Part shown: piece after piece, positions 17,886 through 25,780 of the stretch
Position numbering within the stretch: the first letter of the stretch is position 1
Layout of the letters: the number at the start of each line of letters is the position of its first letter
Assembly (NCBI RefSeq): GCF_964273065.1
Contig: NZ_OZ186815.1
Coordinates: 6,200,001-6,264,000 of the forward strand
Source of the DNA: Nocardiopsis dassonvillei_B
GTDB lineage: Bacteria > Actinomycetota > Actinomycetes > Streptosporangiales > Streptosporangiaceae
Direction: 5' to 3'
Length of the DNA: 64,000 nucleotides
The notes under the pieces: model-generated
Database searches by the model: none
What the model was told of the DNA's origin: nothing
The model's input: the letters and a program-made list of their open reading frames with translations, nothing else
Position numbers and translations under genes: made by a program

Positions 17886-18785
17886 TCATTGTCTGAGGTC
17901 GGCGCTTCTTGTGCTGATGTCTGCGGATATTATTATCAGTGCCATAATGAAGCCGATCGTGGCCCCATATTCAGGGTGGTTGAACAGTGCAGAGATTAGC
18001 CAGCTGCCAATGAAGGCGAAGGAGGCCATTGAGAATGCAGGGCCAATGTGGGGCCGTATTTTCTTCCAGTCTTCTTCGCGTTCTTTTTGTCGTTGGCTGT
18101 CATTCTTTTTATTTCGAGCCTCGTACCCTCCGGCTGTGAGCATCCCAAGGCGGAAAGAAATTGCGGCTGGCACTGCTCCTTGGGCGATGACTCCGATGAG
18201 GGTCCCAAAATTTTCGGGACCCGTGCCGGTAAGGGATGCAGCCAGCTGCTCGGCTCCCCCGGTGAGGCTCGGGGCTACGATTAGCCCAAAAAGGCATGCG
18301 TTGGTTGCAATATGGGTTCCGAAGGTGTGATGTAGATCCTTTTTTGCGGTTAAAGTCCATTTCTCATACATGACCCCCGATCCAAACATTAGTGCCATTC
18401 CGCATGCTGCGGCGTACCAGCCTCCGTGGGTTGCGTTCACTAATAGCGAGGTGAAGCCGCTGGAGATTCCAAATAGAGTAGTTGTGATGAGGGGATTTGC
18501 ATACTGCTCAACTTTGACCTGTGTCGAAGGGTTGATTCTTTTCGTTGGTTCTTGGTTTGGAGTTTCTCCTTTTTTGGCCGGGGTGGTTGTTTTTGTTCCT
18601 GCCTGTTGTGTGTCTTCATTTTTCTGGCTTGACTGCATTGAAGTGTGAAGTGCAATTAGGGATGCCAGCGGGACTGCGGTTATTGATGCGATCCATGCTG
18701 TCCTTTCGATTCCAAAAAAAGGAATCGTCAGGATTGGAAGTATTGAGAGAGATATAATGGAGAATATTACTGATTTTCGAGTCAC
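17886..18785 (-). CDS. Unknown multi-pass membrane protein of foreign composition
   Basis: 299 residues from GTG at 18785; the ribosome-binding site is weak. Two N-terminal hydrophobic segments, a polar Lys/Thr/Gln-rich loop (~50-95), then about five more hydrophobic segments (ITTTLFGISSGFTSLLV, AACGMALMFGSGV, NACLFGLIVAPSL, FSMASFAFIGSWLISALF, IGFIMALIIISADI) and a basic loop (EARNKKNDSQRQKEREEDWKK). Codon use is far more AT-rich than any neighbour, with many AAA, ATT and AAT codons. It sits between IS debris and a tRNA-like relic, so it was probably acquired. I do not recognise the family; phage superinfection, bacteriocin immunity or other cargo roles are guesses only. Confidence 0.65.
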   Translation of the reverse strand: MTRKSVIFSIISLSILPILTIPFFGIERTAWIASITAVPLASLIALHTSMQSSQKNEDTQQAGTKTTTPAKKGETPNQEPTKRINPSTQVKVEQYANPLITTTLFGISSGFTSLLVNATHGGWYAAACGMALMFGSGVMYEKWTLTAKKDLHHTFGTHIATNACLFGLIVAPSLTGGAEQLAASLTGTGPENFGTLIGVIAQGAVPAAISFRLGMLTAGGYEARNKKNDSQRQKEREEDWKKIRPHIGPAFSMASFAFIGSWLISALFNHPEYGATIGFIMALIIISADISTRSADLRQ

Positions 18786-19616
18786 GGTTCAGGCATTTTC
18801 CACTTGGTGGTTGCTGGAATCATGTTGAGGTGCGACATTCTCGCATGGGGGGAGCTGTGGTGTCCTCTGGATGGCCGAGACCGGTCATCTACGCAAAGTT
18901 CTAAAAGCGTGTGGGGGTGCTTCAGGGTAGAGGCGGCGTGAGGTGGTGACCTCTCCTGGGCGTGAAGGCGGGAGGGTGTCGTTGCTCAAAGGTCTGTACC
19001 GGACGGCTCCCTTCTGGAAGCGGGCCTGTGTGATCCGGTCAGCTTCAGTCGGGCTAAGGCGCCTGGACTTGAGGTGTTGCCTAGTGTCGGAATTGAATGG
19101 TCAGGGTCACCTGATGCTGTCCGCTGCCACGGACGAGCGACGATCAGACACAACGAAGGGCATGTGCCGGATTTTTTCAGAACATGCCCTGAACTGGTCA
19201 TACTGGGTGCATTATACAGGACTCGAACCTGTGGCCCCTGCTGTGTCGAGGTTCTGTCATTCCAGGAACAAAGCATCGTTATGGGCCGCAGGAACAAGGC
19301 AGTGCCCGGCAAGGGCTATGGTCCTTCTTGGGCGTCGGTGATGTGGGGTCGGGGTGGCATGGATGTTAACCACGAGTGGAGTGGAGGAAGGCGGTCCACT
19401 CTGGGAGGGTAGGGGCAGGTTTCCGTTGCTGGGGTGCTTGGAGAAACGGACGGCGACCTCGCGAGGGCAGATTGGCGGCCTCGACGCAATCACTAAACCC
19501 CGTTGCAGCTGCTATTACGCCAGGTGGTCGGAAGCCGGTTTGAACGGGATCTCTTTGGAGTCGCGAGGCTCGGATGCCAGCGGCTTCGATCTTTCCGACA
19601 GGTCATCGTGGTCGGG
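18786..19616. other. Gene-free, lower-GC tract of the acquired island
   Basis: 831 bases with no frame that looks coding on either strand: short open frames here have mixed codon use and no recognisable start context. The only structured item is a tRNA T-arm-like sequence at 19216-19232. Composition returns to the genomic norm at about 19.5 kb. Confidence 0.5.
19216..19232 (-). other. tRNA T-arm relic (possible attachment-site remnant)
   Basis: Read on the minus strand, ACAGG-TTCGAGT-CCTGT is a perfect T-stem and canonical T-loop, followed by ATAATGC-A-CCC like an acceptor 3' strand. No matching D-arm, anticodon arm or 5' acceptor strand is found upstream on the minus strand, so this is not a complete tRNA. 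Integrative elements use tRNA 3' ends as attachment sites, which would fit its place at the island edge. Confidence 0.4.
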
Positions 19617-19796
19617 TCAGTGGCCTCCGTTCTTTTGGAGGGAGGAGAGAAAGCCGTTCCACTCGTGGCGGGGGAAGGCCAGTCCTCCGAGCTCGCGGTG
19701 TGCGGTGTCACGCACGTCCGCGCCGCCGCCGTGCTCACGGACCTCGACGCACTCGTTGTTGCCGCCGCTGTATGACGACTTGTGCCATTCAGTCAC
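19617..19796 (-). CDS. DUF397 domain protein
   Basis: 59 residues from GTG at 19796; the start overlaps the end of the XRE gene by 8 bp (GTGACTGA). It reads MTEWHKSSYSGGNNECVEVRE, then DVRDTAHRELGGLAFPRHEW, the standard DUF397 pattern (W-x-K-S-S-x-S near the start and VRDS-like centre). DUF397 genes typically follow Scr1/DUF5753 XRE genes in actinomycetes; they are proposed to act as paired toxin-antitoxin-like or anti-regulator modules, which remains unsettled. Confidence 0.88.
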   Translation of the reverse strand: MTEWHKSSYSGGNNECVEVREHGGGADVRDTAHRELGGLAFPRHEWNGFLSSLQKNGGH

Positions 19797-20616
19797 TGCT
19801 GATCCTCTTCATCTCGTCTCGGACGGCCCTCAGTGTTTCATCCGGCCCCCGGGCCACGCCCTGCAAGGCCGCGAACCACATCCGATAGCGTCCCACCTCG
19901 TTGGTGGCGGTGATGATCTGCCCCTGGTGGGCCGATTCCACATAGACCACCTCAGGCTGGTCCGCCGAGGTGATGACCCTGAACGGCCCGTTGTTCCCTG
20001 CGTGCCTGGGCTCGTCCACCGGGACCGCCAGAAGGTTGATCCGCTCCCGCTCCACCAAGTCCACGATGTGGGCCAGTTGATCCTTTTGCACCGCGGCGGA
20101 GCCGTAGCGGCGCATGAGCAGTGACTGGTCGACGACCAGCCAGATCACCGGGGACGCGGCCTTGGCCATCTGTTGTGCACGCTGTGCCCTCTGCCGGGCC
20201 CGCTCGGAGATCTCGTCCGCCGACAGCCATGGAGCTCCGTACCGGATCAGGGCCCGGGAGTAGGCCTCGGTCTGTACATAGACCGGGAATACCAGCGCTT
20301 GGTACTCGTACAGGGCATCCGCGCGGTGGGTCCGCTCGGTGATCTCGTGCAGCCATGCGCGCCGTCCTGAGCCAGTCAGCTCTTCCCACAGCCGGTTCAG
20401 GCGTCCGCCCGCATGCAGGATCTCATCAAGCACATTGCGCAGCCATGGCCGGGCCATGGCCTTTCCATTTTCGATGTCCGATATGTGAGAATTGCTGATC
20501 GCCGTTCCTCGCTGACTGACACGTCTGGCGATGGCTTCCTGTGTCAGTTCCGCTTCGATGCGAAGTCGGCGTAATTCACGTCCGAAAACCTTCAAGGTGC
20601 GCTCGTCGGGGGTCAT
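19789..20616 (-). CDS. XRE-family regulator with DUF5753 (Scr1 type)
   Basis: 275 residues from ATG at 20616; an ATG six codons upstream (20634) is also possible and neither has a clear ribosome-binding site. Residues ~10-70 are an XRE helix-turn-helix (FGRELRRLRIEAELTQEAIARRV). The rest is the DUF5753 domain (YEYQALVFPVYVQTEAYSRALI, ending SAHQGQIITATNEVGRYR..FAALQGVA). Such proteins bind DNA with a DUF397 partner, here the overlapping gene downstream. It diverges from the HATPase gene at 20788, a common actinobacterial arrangement. Confidence 0.92.
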   Translation of the reverse strand: MTPDERTLKVFGRELRRLRIEAELTQEAIARRVSQRGTAISNSHISDIENGKAMARPWLRNVLDEILHAGGRLNRLWEELTGSGRRAWLHEITERTHRADALYEYQALVFPVYVQTEAYSRALIRYGAPWLSADEISERARQRAQRAQQMAKAASPVIWLVVDQSLLMRRYGSAAVQKDQLAHIVDLVERERINLLAVPVDEPRHAGNNGPFRVITSADQPEVVYVESAHQGQIITATNEVGRYRMWFAALQGVARGPDETLRAVRDEMKRISSD

Positions 20617-20787
20617 GGTCACATCTGACCACATCAGGGGAGTGTTGTGGAGAGATTCCAGAGAATTCCAGGTGCTTCTGGAACATTCGCCGGTTATCCG
20701 GACAGCCTCGCGATGCGGATCGGCGGGGCCGCATCCTTTCGTGTGTGGCCACCATCCACTTCCGTGAAAGGAACCGGTGAAACATTC

Positions 20788-21414
20788 ATGAAGCCGAGCT
20801 CTACGGGTTCATCCGGCCTGTGCAGGCCGTTGAGCGCTGCACACACCTGTGCCCCGGACGCCGCCGGGCTTCCGTCTTTGCCGGAGGTGACCCTGCCGCT
20901 GGGGGAGCTGGTACCGCGGCGGTGCCGCCACTACTTCAACCCCAACGCCTGCCGACCTCACTACAAGGTGCGCTCTTACGAGTTCGGGTCCTCGCCGCAG
21001 TTGATGCCGCTGGTGAGGGCGTTCTTGGATGCCAGCGCCGCCGAGCGGGACACCGATTACCGGTACCTGTTCACTCTGCTCGGCTCGGAGCTGGCGGCCA
21101 ACGCGTTGACCCATTCCCTCTCGGGGCGGCCGTTCGGGACCTTCACGCTGCGCTGCGAGCGCCGCCGCACCGGGCTGCACCTGACCTGCATCGACCAGGG
21201 GCACCCGGACGGGCGCACCACACCCGACGGGCGGAGCGAGCACCTGGTCGCGGACCCGGAGGGGCTGGACACGAACGCTGAATCGGGGCGAGGACTGGCG
21301 TTGGTGGACACCCTGGCGACTTCGTGGGGTGACAACGGCATCGCCGACCACCGCCAGGTGTGGTTCTTCCTCGCCTACGACCTGACCGGCAACCCCTGGG
21401 CCAGCGCAGCCTGA
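20788..21414 (+). CDS. ATP-binding protein, anti-sigma-factor-like HATPase
   Basis: 208 residues from ATG at 20788, with GGTGA seven nt upstream; a longer frame extends to 20647 without signals. GHKL motifs: N box ELAANALTHS, G1 box CIDQGHPDG, and G2 box SGRGLALVDTLATSWG. There is no sensor or dimerisation domain, so this is a stand-alone kinase fold like RsbW/SpoIIAB-type anti-sigma factors. These genes commonly diverge from XRE/DUF397 pairs, as here. The partner protein is unknown. Confidence 0.88.
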   Translation: MKPSSTGSSGLCRPLSAAHTCAPDAAGLPSLPEVTLPLGELVPRRCRHYFNPNACRPHYKVRSYEFGSSPQLMPLVRAFLDASAAERDTDYRYLFTLLGSELAANALTHSLSGRPFGTFTLRCERRRTGLHLTCIDQGHPDGRTTPDGRSEHLVADPEGLDTNAESGRGLALVDTLATSWGDNGIADHRQVWFFLAYDLTGNPWASAA

Positions 21415-21552
21415 ACCGGTCCGGGCGGGAAGCGCAGCCCCGCAGGGCCAATGACACCCGCCCCCGCGACAACTGAAAACACAGGTGCCCCGGCCGATGC
21501 GCGAACACCGGGCCGGGGCGTGATCACCGCCTGCACCAGTCAGGAGGAGACC

Positions 21553-21939
21553 TTGCGTCACCCTACTACTGGCCGCCACCGACGGCCCTGCCGCAGCATG
21601 GCCGCACACGTGTGGGCCCTGACCGCCGCGCTGCTGGCCACCGCACTGGCCGCACTCTTCATCTCCCGCCGAGCAGACCGCAAGCCGCGCATCCCGCCCG
21701 CCACCCCTGAACGCACCAGTGCCAGCCAGCGCGGGGACCTGCTCGCAGACCAGGGCGACCGGGCGGACGACGACCCGGACCAGATCGCCGGGGCATTGGT
21801 CCGCCCCTACCTGAACCTCGTTCCCCGCCCTCTTCCGGCAGAGCCGGAGGACTACCCGGCCGCGCCTCCGGAACCGGCCGAGGAGGAGTTCGCCGAGTTG
21901 GCCGAACGCATTCGCACCTACCTGGCCTTGCGGACCTGA
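21553..21939 (+). CDS. Small single-pass membrane protein (hypothetical)
   Basis: 128 residues if TTG at 21553 is the start, chosen because AGGAGGAG lies just upstream; longer in-frame starts lack such a site. One transmembrane helix near the N-terminus (AAHVWALTAALLATALAALFI), then a basic stop-transfer (SRRADRK) and a long acidic/Pro-rich cytoplasmic tail. It follows the HATPase gene by 138 bp. Function unknown. Confidence 0.6.
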   Translation: MRHPTTGRHRRPCRSMAAHVWALTAALLATALAALFISRRADRKPRIPPATPERTSASQRGDLLADQGDRADDDPDQIAGALVRPYLNLVPRPLPAEPEDYPAAPPEPAEEEFAELAERIRTYLALRT

Positions 21940-21966
21940 AGCGGCTCCGACCGGCTCAGGCCCGCC

Positions 21967-22473
21967 TCAGCCGGTCGGAACCCCGGCCAGCGCATCGGCG
22001 ACCCGGCGCCAGGCAGGGAGACCGCGGGTTGCGTCCTGGAGAAGGGTGACGTGGGAGATCTCCTCCAGGAGCCCGAGGCTGCGGTCCCAGGCCGGGTGCC
22101 CCGAGAGCGCCTCCCCGGCCTTGGGGACCAGGAACGTCGGCACACCGCGCCCGATCATCTCGCACACCAGCGCGACCGCGAAGGTGTCCGTGATGCCGAG
22201 CGCCGTCTTGTTCGTGCTGTTGAACGACCACGGGCAGGCCAGGACCGCGTTCGGCGGCGGCAGGCTCACCCCGGTCCCCGGGCGGCGGAAGTCCACGCGC
22301 ACCGGTTCGCCGGTGAGTTCCTCCAGCGCGTCGAGGTCGTGGAAGGAGGTCCCCGTCGGTGTGCACAGCACGGTGATCCGCCACCCCTCGCCCTGGAGCA
22401 GGCGGACCAGATCGGGGGCGGTCTCCTCCGGGGTCGTGAGGGCTCCGGAGAGGGTGAGGTACAGAGTTCGCAT
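21967..22473 (-). CDS. Flavoprotein (HFCD family, phosphopantothenoylcysteine decarboxylase-like)
   Basis: 168 residues from ATG at 22473. The opening LYLTLSGALTTPEE and the segment ACPWSFNSTNKTALGITDTFAVAL match the flavin-binding core of the homo-oligomeric flavin-containing Cys decarboxylase fold (usually P-x-x-x-N-x-x-x-K-x-x-x-G). It lacks a CoaB synthetase domain and is short, so it is a stand-alone member, perhaps oxidising a peptide or thiol. It is downstream of the siderophore operon but separated by a terminator, so joint function is uncertain. Confidence 0.78.
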   Translation of the reverse strand: MRTLYLTLSGALTTPEETAPDLVRLLQGEGWRITVLCTPTGTSFHDLDALEELTGEPVRVDFRRPGTGVSLPPPNAVLACPWSFNSTNKTALGITDTFAVALVCEMIGRGVPTFLVPKAGEALSGHPAWDRSLGLLEEISHVTLLQDATRGLPAWRRVADALAGVPTG

Positions 22474-22504
22474 GCGGTCCAGTCTGGCCGCCGCGGACGA
22501 CCGG

Positions 22505-22532
22505 CGCCCCGCCGGGGAGCCCCGGCGGGGCG
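22505..22532 (-). terminator. Hairpin terminator of the siderophore operon
   Basis: CGCCCCGCCGGGG (22505-22517) pairs perfectly with 22520-22532; it begins 7 bp past the stop of the last operon gene. Confidence 0.7.
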
Positions 22533-22538
22533 TGCGCA

Positions 22539-23969
22539 TCAACCGCGTTCGAAGTGGCGGCGGCGCTCGAAGTCGGTCACGGTGGCGGAGAAGGCCGCCA
22601 GCTCCGCCCGGCCCGCCGCCGCGTAGTGGCGGACGATGTCGGGGCCGAAGACCGAGCGGGCGACGTCGCTGTCCTCCCAGGCCAGGACCGCCTCCTCCAG
22701 GGAGGCGGGCAGCCGCGGCAGGTCCGGGGCCGCCCCCGCGTCGCCCGCCGTGGGCTCCGGCAACGGCAGCGCCTGGTCGATCCCGTACAGGCCCGCGGCG
22801 ATGATCGCCGCCACCGACAGGTACGGGTTCGCGTCCCCGCCCGGCACCCGGAACTCGATCCGCGCCGACTCCCCCTGCCCGACCACCCGCACCGGGCAGG
22901 TCCGGTTGTCCAGCCCCCAGGCGATCGAACTCGGCGCGTAGGCCTGCGGGGACAGCCGCTTGAACGAGTTCACGTTGGGCGCGTGCAGCAGCGCGAACTC
23001 CCGCATGCACGCCAGCTGGCCCGCCACGAAGTGCTCCATGTGCTCGGACATCCCGTACCGGCCCGACCCGTCGTCGGCGAACACGGGCGCCCCCGTCCCG
23101 TCGCGCAGCGACAGGTGCACGTGGCAGGAGTTCCCCTCCCCTTCGTCGTACTTGGCCATGAACGTCAGCGCCACGCCCGCCTGGGCCGCCAGCGCCTTGG
23201 CCCCCGCCTTGTACACCACGTGGTTGTCGCAGGTCCGCAGCGCGTCGTCGTACCGGAACACGATCTCGTACTGCCCCGGGTGGCACTCCCCGCGCGCCGA
23301 CTCCACCCGCATCCCCGTCCGCTCCATCGCGGTGCGGATCCGCCGCACCAGCGGGTCGATCTCGGTGACCTCCGGCAGCGCGTAGTCGGAGTTGAACCGG
23401 GTCGCGGTGGTCAGGCCCCGGTAGCCGCCCTCGAACGCCTCCTGGTAGGAGTCGCGGAACACCAGGAACTCCAGCTCCGTCCCCGCCAGCGCCCGCCACC
23501 CCCGCTCGGCCAGCCGCTCCAGCTGCTCCTTGAGCACCTGCCGCGGCGCCACCGGCACCGGCCGCCCGCCGGAGTCCAGGGCGTCGCCCAGCACCAGCGC
23601 CGTCCCCGGGTCCCACGGCAGGTAGCGCAGCGTCCCCGGGTCGGGCAGGATCGCGAAGTCGCCCAGCCCCCCGCCCCACGGGTCGGTGGCGTACCCCGGC
23701 CGCGACTCCATCTCCACGTCGGTGGCCAGCAGGTACAGGCAGGCGTCGAACCCGTTCTCCAGCACCCGCTCGGCGAAGTCGCGCGGGGCCACCCGGCTGC
23801 CCTGCACCCGCCCCTGGAGGTCGGGCAGGGCCACGATCACGTCGGTGATCCCGCCCGACTCCACGTCGGCGCGCAGCCGCTCCAGCGGCACCGGGAACGG
23901 CGGCGCCGGGGGAGAGGGCGGCAGGGTCTCGTACAGGGGCGGCAGTCCGTCGCCGACCAGCGGGCTCAT
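22539..23969 (-). CDS. Glutamine synthetase-like ligase at the end of the siderophore operon
   Basis: 476 residues from ATG at 23969, coupled to the upstream synthetase by an ATGA overlap. Glutamine-synthetase catalytic domain with ATP/metal segments: ELEFLVFR, ARGECHPGQYEIVFRYDDAL, AKYDEGEGNSCHVHLSL, NSFKRLSP, and IEFRVPGGDANPYL. This is the GlnA-like/gamma-glutamylpolyamine or anilide synthetase type, not the housekeeping enzyme. Those relatives join glutamate to amines through a gamma-amide. In an operon for amine-containing siderophores it may ligate glutamate to a diamine or carboxylate intermediate; that role is inference. Confidence 0.88.
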   Translation of the reverse strand: MSPLVGDGLPPLYETLPPSPPAPPFPVPLERLRADVESGGITDVIVALPDLQGRVQGSRVAPRDFAERVLENGFDACLYLLATDVEMESRPGYATDPWGGGLGDFAILPDPGTLRYLPWDPGTALVLGDALDSGGRPVPVAPRQVLKEQLERLAERGWRALAGTELEFLVFRDSYQEAFEGGYRGLTTATRFNSDYALPEVTEIDPLVRRIRTAMERTGMRVESARGECHPGQYEIVFRYDDALRTCDNHVVYKAGAKALAAQAGVALTFMAKYDEGEGNSCHVHLSLRDGTGAPVFADDGSGRYGMSEHMEHFVAGQLACMREFALLHAPNVNSFKRLSPQAYAPSSIAWGLDNRTCPVRVVGQGESARIEFRVPGGDANPYLSVAAIIAAGLYGIDQALPLPEPTAGDAGAAPDLPRLPASLEEAVLAWEDSDVARSVFGPDIVRHYAAAGRAELAAFSATVTDFERRRHFERG

Positions 23970-25780
23970 CGGTCCCCTCCGGGGGTGTGCAGCGGGTTGG
24001 GGATCGGCGGGGCGTCCAGGTGGAACTCGGCGTCGCGCTCGGCGCGGTCGTGGTACCCGCCGCCCAGCAGCCGCTCCCGGTTCAGGCACACCCGCTCGTA
24101 CTCCGGAGCCAGCAGGTCGAACAGCGCGAACCGGTCGGCCAGCTCGGGGAACTCGGCCTGGTACCGGTCGATCTCGGCGCGCACCAGCGCCCAGAACCGC
24201 TCCTCGCCCACCCCGAGCTGCTCCTCCACCAGCGGCGCCAGGTACCGGAAGTGCCCGATGAACAGCGACTTGGCCACGGACGAGGTCAGCTCGCGGGCGT
24301 CGAAGCGCATGAGCACCCCCAGCGCCCCGGCGGGCAGCCCCTCGTACTCGGGCAGGTCCGTGTCCAGCAGCTTCATGTCGTCCACGAAGTCCTTGACCGC
24401 CAGCCGCACCGGCCGGTCGCGCTCGTCGTAGACGACGATCGTGTTCTCCCCGTGCGGGTTGAAGGCCAGCCCGTACCGGTAGAGCAGGTGCAGCAGCGGC
24501 GGCAGCACCGTCCCGAACAGGGCGGCCAGCCACTCCTCCGCGGACAGCCCCGAGCGCTCCACCAGCTCCGCGGTGAACGCCCGCCCCCCGCCGTCCACGT
24601 GCAGCAGCGCGGCCAGGGTGCGCGCCCGCTCGCCCGGGTCCAGGTACTCGGAGACCGGCTCGCGCCACAGCGCGCCCAGCAGCTGCCGGTGCCGGTACGG
24701 GGCGTCCGGGATGTCCTCCAGGACCGGGTGGCGCACCGCGACGGCGGCCACCTCGCCGGGCAGGATCACCCGGTGCCGCTCGGCCAGGAACGTGTCCTTG
24801 GCGTGCAGCGCGTGCACCCACCCGGTGCTCACCGGGGCGGCCCGGCACAGCTCGGTGGGGATGCCCCGGTAGACCATGGTGTTGAGGATGGCCAGCGACA
24901 GCTTGACATTGAACCGGTCCGGCCGGGTCAGGTTGGTGAACGTGCGGATGGACTGCTGGGGCAGGTAGTCGTCCCCCGCCTCGCCCAGCGGGACGATGAG
25001 CCCGCGGGCCAGTTCGGCGGCGAACAGCGGCACCACCACCTCGTCCCACTGCCATGGGTGCACCGGCAGCCACACGAACGCGTCCGGGTCGGCGCCGGCC
25101 GCGGCCAGCCGTTCGGTGAACCGGGCGGTGAGGGGCCCGCCCAGCTCCCGGGCGCGCAGGACCTCCGGTTCCAGGCCGGGCACCGCGTGGTACTCGGCCA
25201 GGGAGGAGTGGACCGCGATCCAGGGCATCCGCGCGGGCCGCCGCGCCTCGGGCGGGAACTCCGCGCGGTCGCGTGCGGAGAAGCCCACCCGCCCCTTGTT
25301 GGCGAAGATCCACGGGTGCCCGGTCTGGTACCCCTCCAGGTCGGCGTAGGCCAGGTCGGCCAGGTCGGCGGCGGTGCGCCGCTCCACGGCCAGCCGGGCG
25401 TCGGCGGACAGGGTGGCGGTCAGCTCGCCCACGGTGAACGCCTCCACCGCCGGGTCCACGATCCCGGCCGCGCCCAGGTCGCGCAGCAGCGTGAACGGGG
25501 ACGCCGGGGCCTCGGCGCCGTCGGCGCCGACACGGGTCACGCCGGGCAGGACCCGCCACCCGTCCAGGGAGGTGCGCCGCCCCCCGAACCGGTAGCGGGC
25601 GGTGCCCACGGCGGCCGTCCAGCGGCCGGGCCCGTCGGGTTCGGGGCGCAGGGCGTACTCGAAGCACAGCTCGGCGACCATCTTGGCGGCCAGCAGGTCG
25701 CAGGCGCGGTCCCAGTGCTCGGCGGTGAGCTCGGCGGGCACCGGCAGGGTCGGTCCGGATACGGCGGTCATGTCGTTCAC
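23966..25780 (-). CDS. IucA/IucC-family NRPS-independent siderophore synthetase (second copy)
   Basis: 604 residues from GTG at 25780, which overlaps the previous stop by 4 bp (GTGA) after GGGAGGGGGA; an ATG three codons later is an alternative. IucA/IucC core: YQTGHPWIFANKGRVGFS, WLPVHPWQWDEVVVPLF, QQSIRTFTNLTRPDRFNVKLSLAILNT, NPHGENTIVVYDERD. The C-terminal FhuF-like helical domain (RFWALVRAEIDRYQAEFPELADRFALFDLLAPEYERVCLNRERLLGG) follows. It condenses a carboxylate with a hydroxamate amine using ATP. It is clearly homologous to the gene just upstream, suggesting tandem duplication and specialisation to the two carboxyls of citrate. Confidence 0.93.
   Translation of the reverse strand: MNDMTAVSGPTLPVPAELTAEHWDRACDLLAAKMVAELCFEYALRPEPDGPGRWTAAVGTARYRFGGRRTSLDGWRVLPGVTRVGADGAEAPASPFTLLRDLGAAGIVDPAVEAFTVGELTATLSADARLAVERRTAADLADLAYADLEGYQTGHPWIFANKGRVGFSARDRAEFPPEARRPARMPWIAVHSSLAEYHAVPGLEPEVLRARELGGPLTARFTERLAAAGADPDAFVWLPVHPWQWDEVVVPLFAAELARGLIVPLGEAGDDYLPQQSIRTFTNLTRPDRFNVKLSLAILNTMVYRGIPTELCRAAPVSTGWVHALHAKDTFLAERHRVILPGEVAAVAVRHPVLEDIPDAPYRHRQLLGALWREPVSEYLDPGERARTLAALLHVDGGGRAFTAELVERSGLSAEEWLAALFGTVLPPLLHLLYRYGLAFNPHGENTIVVYDERDRPVRLAVKDFVDDMKLLDTDLPEYEGLPAGALGVLMRFDARELTSSVAKSLFIGHFRYLAPLVEEQLGVGEERFWALVRAEIDRYQAEFPELADRFALFDLLAPEYERVCLNRERLLGGGYHDRAERDAEFHLDAPPIPNPLHTPGGDR

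Noticed and set aside
18943..19412. Plus-strand open frames of 112-132 codons in the island, including one reading through the T-arm
   Set aside because: No recognisable domain, mixed codon use and weak starts. Such frames are often created by tRNA-derived sequence and get misannotated.
19493..19738. Minus-strand open frame whose end (TWRNSSCNGV) recalls a second DUF397 domain
   Set aside because: Only ten residues resemble DUF397 and a stop follows at once; the overlapping DUF397 gene in another frame explains the region. At most a tiny relic.
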